From JACCQS01 sp963766765 (GTDB lineage Bacteria > Actinomycetota > Actinomycetes > Mycobacteriales > Geodermatophilaceae): 64,000 bases of DNA. The stretch is from positions 124,001 through 188,000 of the forward strand of contig CAVYBR010000008.1 of assembly GCA_963766765.1 (NCBI GenBank). The letters are read 5' to 3'. The translations under genes and the position numbers were made by a program. The notes under the pieces were generated by a model. It was not told the DNA's origin and did no database searches. It worked only from the letters and a program-made list of their open reading frames with translations. Positions 27,413-36,276 of the stretch are shown here, piece after piece (within the stretch, counting starts at the first letter, position 1; each line of letters opens with the position of its first letter).

Positions 27413-29011
27413 ATGGACGACAGCCTTGCCGAGGTGATGCGGCTGCTGGCCCTCGCCCAGACTGGCAACCGCGAGCAGGCCCTTGAACTGGTCGACGAGG
27501 TGCTCAGCGTCGCGGAGAGCCCAGGCATGCTTTATGCCCGCGCCGTAACCGTGCACTCCATAGGTGACCACGAGGCCGCCGCGGAGGCCGCAGAGCGGAT
27601 GCTCGCAATCACCGCTGCGCCAGGACAAGGTGAGGTCACCGGCTGGCGATCGATCGCTTTGGCGTTCCGGGCATGGCAGAACCTGCTGCTGCCCAAGTCC
27701 GGGGCGCCAGGCGCCGATCTGGAGTCGATCATGCATGACCTCGTTCACGCCGAGGCCATGTTGTCCAGCGACGTGTCTGATGCCTTCGGCCTGGCGACTG
27801 CGCACACGTGCCTGGGAAACGCCTATCACGAGTTGCGGCTCTACGAACTCGCCCGTCCCAACTTCGAGGCTGCCTTTGCTGTGGCGACCGCCGACTCGGC
27901 TGCGGTCGTTGTCGATCGCGCCGTAGCCAGTCAACTCAATCTCGCCACGATGCATCTGAACTGGTCGGTTGAGCTGCACCGCATCCGAGACAGCGAGGGT
28001 GCGCAGGAGAAGGGCGCCGTCGCGGCCAAGCACGCTGCGCTGGCGCGCGAGTACGCGGTCACCGAGGAAACCCAGCAATACGCGGCCCACGCGGAAATGC
28101 TCCTTGCGTGTGCCAACTCCCTTGGGGGCGGCGATGGGAGCGCCGTCGACCAGATCCGTGACGCACTCAGAGTCTTGGAGGGCCGAGGGCTGCGCGAGAG
28201 CCCTTCCTATGCGCTGCCGTTCCTCGCCCGGGCGTTGGACCGCGCGGGTGAGCACACTCAAGCCCTCGAAGTCGCCGAGCAAGCCATCAGAGCGCTGCCC
28301 GAGGACGCGACCTGGATGGTGGCGTCGGCGGCGTACCACACCCAAGCCAGCTTGCTGGCGCAACTCGGGTCCGACTCAGCACGTGCGGCATTGGCCTACG
28401 GGGACCAGCTGGCCGAAACCATGTGGGCGCAGCGGCTGCGCACCCTGCACGACGTCAGCTCGAAGCAATTCCTGGAACGTGTGCTGCTGGAACGCGATCG
28501 CGTCCGCGTCCTGGCCAACACCGACGCATTGACGGGGATCGGCAACCGGCGCGCCTTCGATTTCCGAATGGTCGAACTAGGGTCCTCGACTTCACCGCTG
28601 CACAGGGTTGCCCTGATCGTGGTGGACGTGGACCGGCTCAAGGTGGTCAACGACATGCATGGGCATGAGGCCGGCGACCGAACCCTCAAGGCGATTGCCG
28701 GCGCACTAACCAGCCAGGTCCGATCAGACGATCTGGTCGCACGTCTGGGTGGCGACGAGTTCGTGGCCGTGCTCGACGGGATGGACCGCGCGGCGGCCGG
28801 CGAGGTCGCCGAACGTATGGTGGCCGCAGTTGCGGCGGCGGTCGGTCCGACTGTCACCATCAGTGTCGGAGTGGCCACGGGTCCGGCCGCCGAGGCAGGT
28901 TCGAGTCTGCTCCGTGCGGCGGACCGGGCGATGTACACCGCCAAGCGCAACCGGCGGGTTGCGATGACCGGCTCCCATTCCAGTCTTCCCGAAGAGGCCC
29001 ACCCGAACTAG
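27413..29011 (+). CDS. TPR-GGDEF diguanylate cyclase
   Basis: The 532-residue cytoplasmic protein has an N-terminal alpha-helical region of TPR-like repeats (about 1-340), a short coiled linker (SKQFLERVLLERDRVRVLAN) and a GGDEF domain (about 360-520) with an intact GGDEF active site at 446-450 and an RxxD inhibitory site (RSDD) five residues before it. It should make cyclic-di-GMP with product inhibition. There is no membrane segment or EAL domain. The TPR region probably senses a protein or peptide partner. ATG 27413 opens the frame after 280 bp of upstream DNA. Confidence 0.9.
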   Translation: MDDSLAEVMRLLALAQTGNREQALELVDEVLSVAESPGMLYARAVTVHSIGDHEAAAEAAERMLAITAAPGQGEVTGWRSIALAFRAWQNLLLPKSGAPGADLESIMHDLVHAEAMLSSDVSDAFGLATAHTCLGNAYHELRLYELARPNFEAAFAVATADSAAVVVDRAVASQLNLATMHLNWSVELHRIRDSEGAQEKGAVAAKHAALAREYAVTEETQQYAAHAEMLLACANSLGGGDGSAVDQIRDALRVLEGRGLRESPSYALPFLARALDRAGEHTQALEVAEQAIRALPEDATWMVASAAYHTQASLLAQLGSDSARAALAYGDQLAETMWAQRLRTLHDVSSKQFLERVLLERDRVRVLANTDALTGIGNRRAFDFRMVELGSSTSPLHRVALIVVDVDRLKVVNDMHGHEAGDRTLKAIAGALTSQVRSDDLVARLGGDEFVAVLDGMDRAAAGEVAERMVAAVAAAVGPTVTISVGVATGPAAEAGSSLLRAADRAMYTAKRNRRVAMTGSHSSLPEEAHPN

Positions 29012-29017
29012 TCCCAG

Positions 29018-29069
29018 AGTTCAGGGTTGTGGGGGTCTTCGGGTCCGGCATGGCCCAGAACCCCGAACT
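29018..29069. repeat. AGTTCGGGGTT inverted-arm element, copy 1
   Basis: Arm AGTTCAGGGTT at 29018-29028 pairs with AACCCCGAACT at 29059-29069 (one mismatch). The middle contains GTGGGGGTC and GGCCCAG. It closely matches the element at 30017-30070, and the two flank the AbiEi/DUF559 gene. Confidence 0.75.
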
Positions 29070-29125
29070 GCGATCGGCTGTGGATTGCAGAGTCTCCGGC
29101 GGCGGGGATCCAGGATGATTTCGGC

Positions 29126-30007
29126 ATGGCCGCGCGTCCCGCGATCGTGCCACAGGCCCTGCGATACAGGGTCTTTCGTGGGACTTGGGCGATATCCAGT
29201 GGACTTCTCACACCCGATCAACTCCGGGGCCGGGCTTACGTTCGGCTGTTTCGAGACGTCTACGTCAATTCCGACGATCCCGTCGACCATCGGCTGCGCA
29301 TCGAAGCTGCCTCCCTGCTCCTGCCCGACTCAGCGGTGGTCGGCGGCCGCAGCGCACTGTGCCTGTCCGGGATCCCTGAGGTCACTGAGCACGATCGGGC
29401 AGTTGAGGTGATCGTTCCTCGCGGTGTGCGCTTCGGTCCGATCCGCGGGATCAGGGTCCGGACGACCTCGCTCGCCGATGACGAGGTCGTGCCGGCCCCG
29501 ATCCGTCGTACCACACCGCTGCGCAGTTGCCTCGACGTCGCTCGCGAACCAGATCTGGTCGAGGCGATCATCGCCCTGGATATGGCGCTGGCGCGGAACC
29601 GGGTCACCGAAAAGGATCTGCGGGAGGCTGCGGATCAGTTGTGCGCTGTGCCCGGCATGCGCCGGGCTAAAGTCGCAATTGGGCTTGCAGACGGTCGGGC
29701 CGAGTCTCCACAGGAGAGTCGACTTCGGGTCACGCTGGCGCACGCCGGACTGACGCCCGTACCTCAGCACGTCGTGGTGGATCGCGCAGGCAGATTCGTT
29801 GCCCGCGTCGACCTCGCCTTCGTCGCAGCGCGCATCGCCGTCGAATACGAAGGGTCCTGGCACTGGGAGCCGGGTCAATTGCGCCGCGATCGGCAGCGCC
29901 TTGACCGACTCACTGCGGTCGGCTGGCGGGTCATTCATGTGACAGCAAAAGACCTGCGCGAGCCGGAGACTCTGGTGGCAAGGATCCGGGCGCTGTTGAA
30001 CGCCTGA
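29126..30007 (+). CDS. AbiEi-like / DUF559-domain protein
   Basis: The 293-residue protein starts at ATG 29126 with AGGA ten bases upstream. The N-terminal half resembles the AbiEi antitoxin-type winged-helix region (FRGTWAISSGLLTPDQLRGR, VGGRSALCLSGIP, VIVPRGVRFGPIRG). The C-terminal 110 residues are a DUF559/restriction-endonuclease-like fold with PD-(D/E)XK-type acidic residues (RVDLAFVAARIAVEYEG) and RDRQRLDRLTAVGW. No AbiEii toxin or other partner lies beside it, so the toxin-antitoxin label is by domain only. It is flanked by two near-identical palindromic elements, as if gene and elements form a cassette. Confidence 0.8.
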   Translation: MAARPAIVPQALRYRVFRGTWAISSGLLTPDQLRGRAYVRLFRDVYVNSDDPVDHRLRIEAASLLLPDSAVVGGRSALCLSGIPEVTEHDRAVEVIVPRGVRFGPIRGIRVRTTSLADDEVVPAPIRRTTPLRSCLDVAREPDLVEAIIALDMALARNRVTEKDLREAADQLCAVPGMRRAKVAIGLADGRAESPQESRLRVTLAHAGLTPVPQHVVVDRAGRFVARVDLAFVAARIAVEYEGSWHWEPGQLRRDRQRLDRLTAVGWRVIHVTAKDLREPETLVARIRALLNA

Positions 30008-30016
30008 GTCCTCACG

Positions 30017-30070
30017 AGTTCGGGGTTGTGGGGGTCATCGGGCCGCGCATGCCCCCAGAAACCCCGAACT
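30017..30070. repeat. AGTTCGGGGTT inverted-arm element, copy 2
   Basis: Arm AGTTCGGGGTT at 30017-30027 pairs perfectly with AACCCCGAACT at 30060-30070; an inner TGGGGGT/CCCCCA pair adds to the stem. It sits in the convergent gap between the DUF559 gene and the ABC permease, where it could serve as a bidirectional terminator. Confidence 0.8.
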
Positions 30071-30090
30071 GCGGACGTGCCCGACCGTTT

Positions 30091-32655
30091 TCAGCCGGCA
30101 ATAGCGGCCACGGGTGAGGTCCGCGCAGCGCGCCGGGCGGGCAGAACCGAGGCGAGGAGTCCGGCCACGGTCGCGATCGCGACGACGGCAGCGATCTGGA
30201 GCCACGGAATGTCAAGAATGATGTCCCCGCTCACCTGGCCCAAGATGGCAGCGGTGCCCGCGAGGCCATAGCCGGTCCCCACCGCGATGCCCACGACGGC
30301 CGCGACGCCGGCGACCAGCAGCGCCTCCCAGGCCAGCAGCCCGCGTAACTGGCCACGGGTCAGCCCGAGCGCGCGCATGAGGCCGTTCTCCTGCCGGCGT
30401 TCGATGACCGAGAGCGCCAGTGTGTTGCCGACACCGATCAACGCGATGACCACCGCCACGCCCAGCAGTGCCGTGACGACCAGCAACATCGTGTCGAGGA
30501 TCGAATTCAGCGCCGTACGGAGGTTGGCGATACCGGCCACCTCGACCGTGGAGAGAGCCTGACCCGCAACATCGCTGATCTCGTCGACGGCGTGCGCGAT
30601 TGATCCAGAATCGAGATCGTCGTCCAGACGAAGCCAGATCTGACCGATGCCGGCCGACGAGTCGAGCGCTCGGAGATCGGCCGCCGGCATCGTCGCCGAC
30701 TGGGCCGCGTCATTCACGACGACCGTCAGCGTCACCGACCGGTCACCGACGGACAGGGTGACCGGCTCGCCCGCTCGGACTGCCCACGCATCGGCGAGCC
30801 AGGAAGCGATGGTGACCTCACCTGGTTGCGGCACTCCTCCGTCGGCGGAGCGCGCCGTCTCGAGTCCCTTCGCCGGGTCCACGCCCAGTGCCTGCCACGG
30901 CGCTGCGTCCGGTCCGACGATCTCGGTGCTGAGCAGACTGGTGCCGGTCTGCACGCCTTCTACCCCCGTGAGCCGACCGAGCAGGTCTCCCGGGAGATCG
31001 TCGCCGTAGGTGGAGACCACGACATCGGTCGGATAGCTGGCCAGCAACTCGGCGTTTGCAGTCGCTTTCGTCGAGGCTGCACCCACGATCATCGCGGTCG
31101 TCAGGGAGACCCCGATCAACAAGGCCGTAGCCGTAGCGGCCGTACGACGGGGGTTGCGCGAGGCGTTCCCCGCGGCCAATGCCGCTGGCAGGCCGCCGAA
31201 TCGAGCGATCCCACGACCGGCAAACGCGACCAGTGGCGGCAGCACCCGCTGGACCAGCCCCAGCGCGCCCAGCGCGGACAGCGACCCACCGAGTACGGCG
31301 ACGAGCAGGTCACCGGTCTTGACGCCGTACCCGAGTACGGCCACCCCTGGCAGGAAGAGGAGCAGACCCACGCTGAGATACAGCAGCCCACGTCGGGACC
31401 GGATCGGGGCCCGGTCGGCAGGTCGAAGTGCCGAGACCGGCGCAACTCGGGTTGCCGCCGCCGCCGGGAAGACCGCGGCCAGCAGCGTGACCAGCGTGCC
31501 GAGCGCAAGGCCGATCACCGCTGCGCCCGGAGGTACGGACAGCCCCTCGAGCGGGATCGAGCTCGCCGACTGTCCCACGATTGCCGAGGTGAGTGCGGCC
31601 AATCCGATGCCGAGCGCAACGCCGATCGCCGAGGCGCCCAGTCCAGTGATCGCGGCTTCGGTCAGTACGCCCCGTCGGACCTGCCGGGCGCTGGCGCCCA
31701 CGCAGCGCAGGAGGGCGAGCTCGCGGGTGCGTTGCGCGAGCAGGACCGAGAAGGTGTTGGCGATGACCATGCCGGCCACGAGAACCGCCAGAAACGCGAA
31801 GACCAGCAGGATCGTCGTCAGATCCGCCGCGTCGCGGGTGAATTCCACGGCCCGATCCTCGGCGGCTTGCTGGCCAGTCCTGATGGCGCCGCCGACTCCG
31901 TGTGCGTCCATCGCCGTCCGTACGTCGGTCAGGAGTGCATCGACGTCTGTCCCGGGAACTGCTGCGATTCGTAGTTCGAGCGGCGAGCCGCCGCCCCAGG
32001 CGTCGACCTGTTCGGCCGTAGCGAACAACCGTCCTTGAACGTCTGCTGTCGGGTCCGACCCGAGATCGACCACACCGACAACGGTGACCTGTTCGGTGAT
32101 CTCAGACTCCCGTCCCTTGTCGTTCCCAGCGGGACCGGCAGCGATCGCGTACGTGGTCACAGCGACCGACTCGCCGACTTCGGCTCCGACGCGAGTGCTC
32201 ACGGCGACCTCACCGGTCGCGCTGGGCAGCCGCCCGTCGGCGAGTTCCTGCCACTGCAGTTCCGGTGCGGTAGCGACGCTCTCGACAGGCGCGTACTGAG
32301 TACCTGATCGACCCGGCAACTCGACCTGGGCATAGGTCTCGGTGTCCGCCGATACCGCCGCGACGCCGGCAAGGCCACCGATCACCTCGATGAACTCCGG
32401 CGTGAGCCCGGACTCCGGACCAGGTGCGGGCTCGGGAGCCGGTGTCGAATCGGCCGGGAGCCCATCGGATCCGAGCACGACGACGGCCGCGACATCGACG
32501 TAGCGCGCGCCGACCGCTTTCAGCATGGTGACCTTCGTCGTATCGCTGAGCACCAGCGTGGCGACGACGAAGCCGATGGCGATGATGATCGCGACACAGG
32601 AGGCGATCAGCCGCCCGACATGTGCCCGGACCTGGGCAAGGGAGATCCGCAGCAT
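30091..32655 (-). CDS. ABC transporter permease, FtsX/MacB type
   Basis: The 854-residue protein begins LRISLAQVRAHVGRLIASC followed by a membrane helix, then a periplasmic-type domain (about 50-250), a first FtsX core (LVFAFLAVLVAGMVIANTFSV, RTRELALLRCVGASARQVRR), a membrane cluster, a second extracytoplasmic domain, and a second FtsX core (ALIGVGNTLALSVIERRQENGLMRALGL). This duplicated FtsX layout is typical of MacB-like or antimicrobial-peptide exporters. Its ATG overlaps the ATPase stop by one base (TGATG). With its ATPase and adjacent two-component system it probably forms an envelope-stress or antimicrobial-resistance module. Confidence 0.9.
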   Translation of the reverse strand: MLRISLAQVRAHVGRLIASCVAIIIAIGFVVATLVLSDTTKVTMLKAVGARYVDVAAVVVLGSDGLPADSTPAPEPAPGPESGLTPEFIEVIGGLAGVAAVSADTETYAQVELPGRSGTQYAPVESVATAPELQWQELADGRLPSATGEVAVSTRVGAEVGESVAVTTYAIAAGPAGNDKGRESEITEQVTVVGVVDLGSDPTADVQGRLFATAEQVDAWGGGSPLELRIAAVPGTDVDALLTDVRTAMDAHGVGGAIRTGQQAAEDRAVEFTRDAADLTTILLVFAFLAVLVAGMVIANTFSVLLAQRTRELALLRCVGASARQVRRGVLTEAAITGLGASAIGVALGIGLAALTSAIVGQSASSIPLEGLSVPPGAAVIGLALGTLVTLLAAVFPAAAATRVAPVSALRPADRAPIRSRRGLLYLSVGLLLFLPGVAVLGYGVKTGDLLVAVLGGSLSALGALGLVQRVLPPLVAFAGRGIARFGGLPAALAAGNASRNPRRTAATATALLIGVSLTTAMIVGAASTKATANAELLASYPTDVVVSTYGDDLPGDLLGRLTGVEGVQTGTSLLSTEIVGPDAAPWQALGVDPAKGLETARSADGGVPQPGEVTIASWLADAWAVRAGEPVTLSVGDRSVTLTVVVNDAAQSATMPAADLRALDSSAGIGQIWLRLDDDLDSGSIAHAVDEISDVAGQALSTVEVAGIANLRTALNSILDTMLLVVTALLGVAVVIALIGVGNTLALSVIERRQENGLMRALGLTRGQLRGLLAWEALLVAGVAAVVGIAVGTGYGLAGTAAILGQVSGDIILDIPWLQIAAVVAIATVAGLLASVLPARRAARTSPVAAIAG

Positions 32656-33458
32656 CAGCGCGCGGCCGGTGCGCTGCCGGCCGGCACACGATCAGGTCCG
32701 ACTTGGGACGCGAAGTCCGGCGCCGGCTCGAGTCCGCGCAGCGCGTCGATCACCGAGCCGGTAGTCGGAGCAGCGATGTCCCCGGCCACCGAGCCGTCGG
32801 CGAGGAGGACGACGCGATCGGCATACGATGCCGCGATCGGGTCGTGAGTGACCATGACCACTGTCTGTCCGGTTTCTCGGACACTGCTGCGCAACAGCGC
32901 GAGGACCTGGGCGCCCGAGGTCGAATCCAGATTGCCGGTCGGTTCGTCGGCGAAGACGACGTCGGGGCTGGGCAAGAGCGCCCGGGCAATCGCGACCCGC
33001 TGTTGCTGGCCACCGGAGAGTTCGTAGGGCCGGTGGGTGAGCCGGTCGGTGAGCCCCAGCCGGGCGACCACGCCGGCCAGCCGCTCGACATCTGGAGTGA
33101 TCCCCGCCAGTTGCAGTGGCAAGAGGATGTTTGCCCGGGCGTCCAGGACCGGAAGCAAGTTGAACGACTGGAACACGAAACCGACGCGCGAGCGCCGTAG
33201 CCGGGTCAGATCCCGATCGCCCAGGGCGCTGAGCTCGGTCTCGCCCAGCCACACCTGCCCGCTGCTGGGGGTGTCGAGCCCGGCCAGGCAATGCATCAAG
33301 GTGGATTTGCCCGAGCCGGAGGGACCCATGATCGCGGTGAAGGCGCCACGTGCAAACCCGACATCAACGCCGGAAAGCGCGACGACCGAGGTGTCACCGC
33401 GGCCATATACCTTGGTCAGCCCGACGGCGCGCACGGCGACCGACGCCTGATCGGACAT
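32655..33458 (-). CDS. ABC transporter ATP-binding protein, MacB/LolD type
   Basis: The 267-residue ATPase has Walker A GPSGSGKST (45-53), a Q-loop in FVFQSFNLLPVL, signature ELSGGQQQRVAIARAL, Walker B VVFADEPTGNLDS and an H-loop in VMVTHDP. ATG 33458 is preferred because GGGAG lies six bases upstream; an in-frame start ten codons earlier lacks support. It energises the FtsX-type permease encoded directly downstream. It is separated by 134 bp from the response regulator gene, so it probably has its own promoter. Confidence 0.92.
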   Translation of the reverse strand: MSDQASVAVRAVGLTKVYGRGDTSVVALSGVDVGFARGAFTAIMGPSGSGKSTLMHCLAGLDTPSSGQVWLGETELSALGDRDLTRLRRSRVGFVFQSFNLLPVLDARANILLPLQLAGITPDVERLAGVVARLGLTDRLTHRPYELSGGQQQRVAIARALLPSPDVVFADEPTGNLDSTSGAQVLALLRSSVRETGQTVVMVTHDPIAASYADRVVLLADGSVAGDIAAPTTGSVIDALRGLEPAPDFASQVGPDRVPAGSAPAAR

Positions 33459-33485
33459 GAAGTCTCCCGCGACTCGAAAGTTGGA

Positions 33486-33507
33486 CACCGGAGCGGGCGC
33501 TCCGGTG
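33486..33507 (-). promoter_or_regulatory. hairpin in the leader of the ABC operon
   Basis: CACCGGAGC at 33486-33494 pairs perfectly with GCTCCGGTG at 33499-33507 around a GGGC loop, 28 bp upstream of the ATPase start. It may terminate the regulator transcript, act as an attenuator, or be a dyad operator for the adjacent NarL-type regulator. Confidence 0.5.
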
Positions 33508-33592
33508 CATGTTCGAAGCTACGAAATCCGCAGGTGCCCTGCGTCGGGCTGGGGAATGATCTATGCCCGCCGAGGTCATCCCGGGGGTTGAG

Positions 33593-34354
33593 TCAGGTGT
33601 TGGCGTCGCGCAGGAGCTCACCGGGCTGCACGAGCCCGGCCCGAAAGGCCAGCACGACGGCCTGAACCCGGTCGCGGGACCCGGTCTTGAACAGAACCCG
33701 CCCCACGTGTGTCTTGACGGTGGCTTCGCTGACGACGAACTGCGCCGCGATCTCCTTGTTCGAGGCGCCATAGGCCATCTGGACCAGCACCTCGCGCTCC
33801 CGGGGCGTCAACTCAGCGACGGCGGCCTGGTCGGCTGCGGCCGCTGCGGTCGCGGGGGTCTGGCCGTCGCCGGCGGGTCGGCTGCCGCTGAGCAGCGGCC
33901 CGATGTGCTGCAGCAGGCGTCTCGTGGAGCGGGCAGCAATGACGGCGTCGCCCGCGTGAACGGTGCGAATCGCGGAGAGCATCTCTTCGGGGAGCGCGTC
34001 CTTGAGCAGGAACCCGCTCGCTCCGGCGCCAATCGCGGCAAGCACATACTCGTCGATGTCGAAGGTGGTGAGAACGATGACCCGTGGCGCTTCGGGCAGC
34101 GATGTCAGCGTCCGGGTCGCCTCGATGCCGTCCAGCCGCGGCATCCGGATGTCCATCAGAACGACGTCGACCGGCGTGCGGGTCAGTGTCTGGATGGCAT
34201 CGGTGCCGTCACCGGCCTCTGCCACTACGGTGAGGTCTGGCTGGGAGTCGATCAGCATTCGGAAGCCGACCCGGACCAGCTGCTGATCGTCGACCAGGCC
34301 CACTCTGATGGACGGGGCGGCGGCGCTGGGGGAGTCGAGACCCGGATCGGTCAC
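33593..34354 (-). CDS. NarL/LuxR-family response regulator of the ABC module
   Basis: The 253-residue regulator has a receiver domain (D22/D23, phospho-acceptor D68 in VVLMDIRMPRLDG, switch Thr in VIVLTTFD, Lys in GFLLKDALP), an Ala/Thr-rich linker, and a LuxR helix-turn-helix (LTPREREVLVQMAYGASNKE). GTG 34354 overlaps the kinase stop (GTGA), which places the start and indicates translational coupling. Confidence 0.9.
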   Translation of the reverse strand: MTDPGLDSPSAAAPSIRVGLVDDQQLVRVGFRMLIDSQPDLTVVAEAGDGTDAIQTLTRTPVDVVLMDIRMPRLDGIEATRTLTSLPEAPRVIVLTTFDIDEYVLAAIGAGASGFLLKDALPEEMLSAIRTVHAGDAVIAARSTRRLLQHIGPLLSGSRPAGDGQTPATAAAAADQAAVAELTPREREVLVQMAYGASNKEIAAQFVVSEATVKTHVGRVLFKTGSRDRVQAVVLAFRAGLVQPGELLRDANT

Positions 34355-35643
34355 TGGAGCGACACTCCCCGTGGATAGGGGATCCAGGCGTGCACGCCGA
34401 ACCCGCCGCCGGATCTCGGTGCCGCGAAGAACTGGCCGCCGTACAGGGTTGCCCGTTCCTGCATCCCCAAGACCCCGTGTCCTGGTCCTGGCCCGGTGCG
34501 GGTCACCGCGCCGTCGACCGATCCCGTGGTCTCGGCGTCGGCGATGGCAGCCGACGCACCCCGGCCATCGTCGATGACGCTGAGGTCGAGGTGACCCTCG
34601 AACCAGCGCAACGTCACCCACGCTCGGCTGGCCGGCCCGGCATGCTTGAGGACGTTGGTCAGCGATTCCTGCACGATGCGGTAAGCGGCAAGTCCAGGGC
34701 CGGTCGGCAGGCGTCGCGGTTCTCCCTCGACGAGCAGATCGACATCGAGACCACTGGCTCGTACGTCGGCCACCAGCTCCGGGATCGTCGCGGCATCCGG
34801 TTGCGGGACGAAGGTGGTGTCCTTGTCGTCGCGAAGCACGCCGAGCAGGCCGCGCATGTCCGACAGTGCCTGCCGTCCGGTGCCGGCGATCGCCTCGAGC
34901 GCGCCGAGCGCAGCCTCGGGCTCAGCCCGGCCCGCGTACCGTCCGCCGTCAGCCTGCGCGATGACCACGGAAAGGGAATGCGCGACGACGTCGTGCATCT
35001 CGCGAGCGATGCGAGTCCGCTCCCCAGATGCGGCGAGTCGGAGTTCCTGCTCGCGCTCCAAGCCCATCAGGCGGGCACGTTCTTCCAGATCTGCTACCTG
35101 TTGCAGCCTGATCCGACGCAGGCTGCCCAGTGCCCAGGCCGCGATGACCGTCACCGCAATGGCCCCCGCCACGATCAATCCGGTGCCGAGGTTGAAGCCG
35201 AGCCCGTACGGCGTGTACTGCGTTGCGCTGGGAATGGGGAAGTACGGCGTGGCGAAGTAGAACCGGTACGCGGCCGCGAAGGCGCCGAGCAAGCCGACGA
35301 CCAGCCCGGCCCGCCCCGCCCAGCGCGGCCCGAACGCCGCCAGGGAGTAGATCGTCACAAGCACTGCAAAGTTGGCGGGCAAGAAGTCCTGGGCTAAGCC
35401 CAATTCGAGCGTCCCGAAGAGGGTGACCAGGCCCGCGGTGACCAACGGAACCGTCCGCCGCCAGGCCAGCGAAAGAGTCAGCCCGAGGCCGACCACCAGT
35501 TCGGCATCTGTGAACACAGCGAACAGGACGACCGGAAGGATGACCGTGACCAAGGCAATGAGTCCGGCAAGGAGGACGTCCACCAGCTGCACATGGTCGC
35601 GCAGCCAGACTGCACTGCGTTCGAAGAAGGTCGGGCCGGGCAC
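34351..35643 (-). CDS. DesK/NarL-type sensor histidine kinase of the ABC module
   Basis: The 430-residue kinase has five or six membrane segments in its first 180 residues, a coiled-coil (LQQVADLEERARLMGLEREQ), a HisKA_3 domain with His217 in RIAREMHDVVAHSLSVVIAQ, and HATPase_c (IVQESLTNVLKHAG, DDGRG, HGVLGMQERATLYGG). It starts at GTG 35643. It phosphorylates the NarL-type regulator that overlaps its stop; the pair sits directly upstream of an FtsX-type exporter, as in peptide-stress modules. Confidence 0.9.
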   Translation of the reverse strand: MPGPTFFERSAVWLRDHVQLVDVLLAGLIALVTVILPVVLFAVFTDAELVVGLGLTLSLAWRRTVPLVTAGLVTLFGTLELGLAQDFLPANFAVLVTIYSLAAFGPRWAGRAGLVVGLLGAFAAAYRFYFATPYFPIPSATQYTPYGLGFNLGTGLIVAGAIAVTVIAAWALGSLRRIRLQQVADLEERARLMGLEREQELRLAASGERTRIAREMHDVVAHSLSVVIAQADGGRYAGRAEPEAALGALEAIAGTGRQALSDMRGLLGVLRDDKDTTFVPQPDAATIPELVADVRASGLDVDLLVEGEPRRLPTGPGLAAYRIVQESLTNVLKHAGPASRAWVTLRWFEGHLDLSVIDDGRGASAAIADAETTGSVDGAVTRTGPGPGHGVLGMQERATLYGGQFFAAPRSGGGFGVHAWIPYPRGVSLQ

Positions 35644-35758
35644 GACGCGAGGGTAGGCGTCCGAGCCGGGGCAGTCGTCAGCCCGGAGGTGGATTCGGTT
35701 TCTGACTCCGCCTCAAACGGGGTGCGAAGGGAACCTGGCCGATCTAGCCTTTGCCGGC

Positions 35759-36276
35759 ATGACCGGCCAGATCATCGACGCCGACCCAGCCGCCGCGCAG
35801 CCCGCTCCGCCGGCCACGGGACCCAAAGTCACCCTGCTTGTCCTGCGCATCGTGGTTGTGCTCACATCCGTGCTGATCTTCGTCTAACCGTTGCCTGCCG
35901 GCGCCTATCTGCAGGGCGTGTTCGACGCTCTCGGCCTGCACGAACTCAACGCAAATATCGTCTCGGCGCTTGCCCTGATTCAGGTCTTCGTGGCCCTTGC
36001 CTACTGGCGGATCGGCGGGGCGTCGCTGCACCGGTGTTCGCCGAGCTCGGGCTGTTCATCCTGCTCTTCGTGCAACTCTCGTTCGGGTACGCGCGCACGA
36101 TGGCGGTACACATCCCGCTCGGCGTTGCCATCGTGGGCTTCGCCGGCGCGATGATCGGGCGGGTCTTCGACAAGCAGGCAGCTCTGGCTCGTCCGCCGCG
36201 CCGACCCCCGGCTGACCTTGCCGGAACGGTTCTCGGTCCAACTGCCCATCCCTTCGGTCAAGCGGGCGAGCGGTAG
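35759..36276 (+). pseudogene. remnant of a small four-helix membrane protein
   Basis: From ATG 35759 the frame encodes a Pro/Ala-rich N-terminus and a membrane helix (VTLLVLRIVVVLTSVLIFV), then hits TAA at 35885 where a Gln codon would fit (CAA to TAA). Sense coding resumes immediately in the same frame (PLPAGAYLQGVFDALGLHEL, ALIQVFVALAYWRIGG). After a frame change near 36020 it continues as VFAELGLFILLFVQLSFGYA, then HIPLGVAIVGFAGAMIG. The pattern fits small membrane proteins of the DUF6220-like kind. One nonsense and one frameshift make it a probable pseudogene next to a decayed multicopper oxidase. Confidence 0.65.

Noticed and set aside
29126..30007. Type IV toxin-antitoxin system.
   Set aside because: Only an AbiEi-like domain is present; the neighbouring genes are a diguanylate cyclase and an ABC permease, with no AbiEii toxin.
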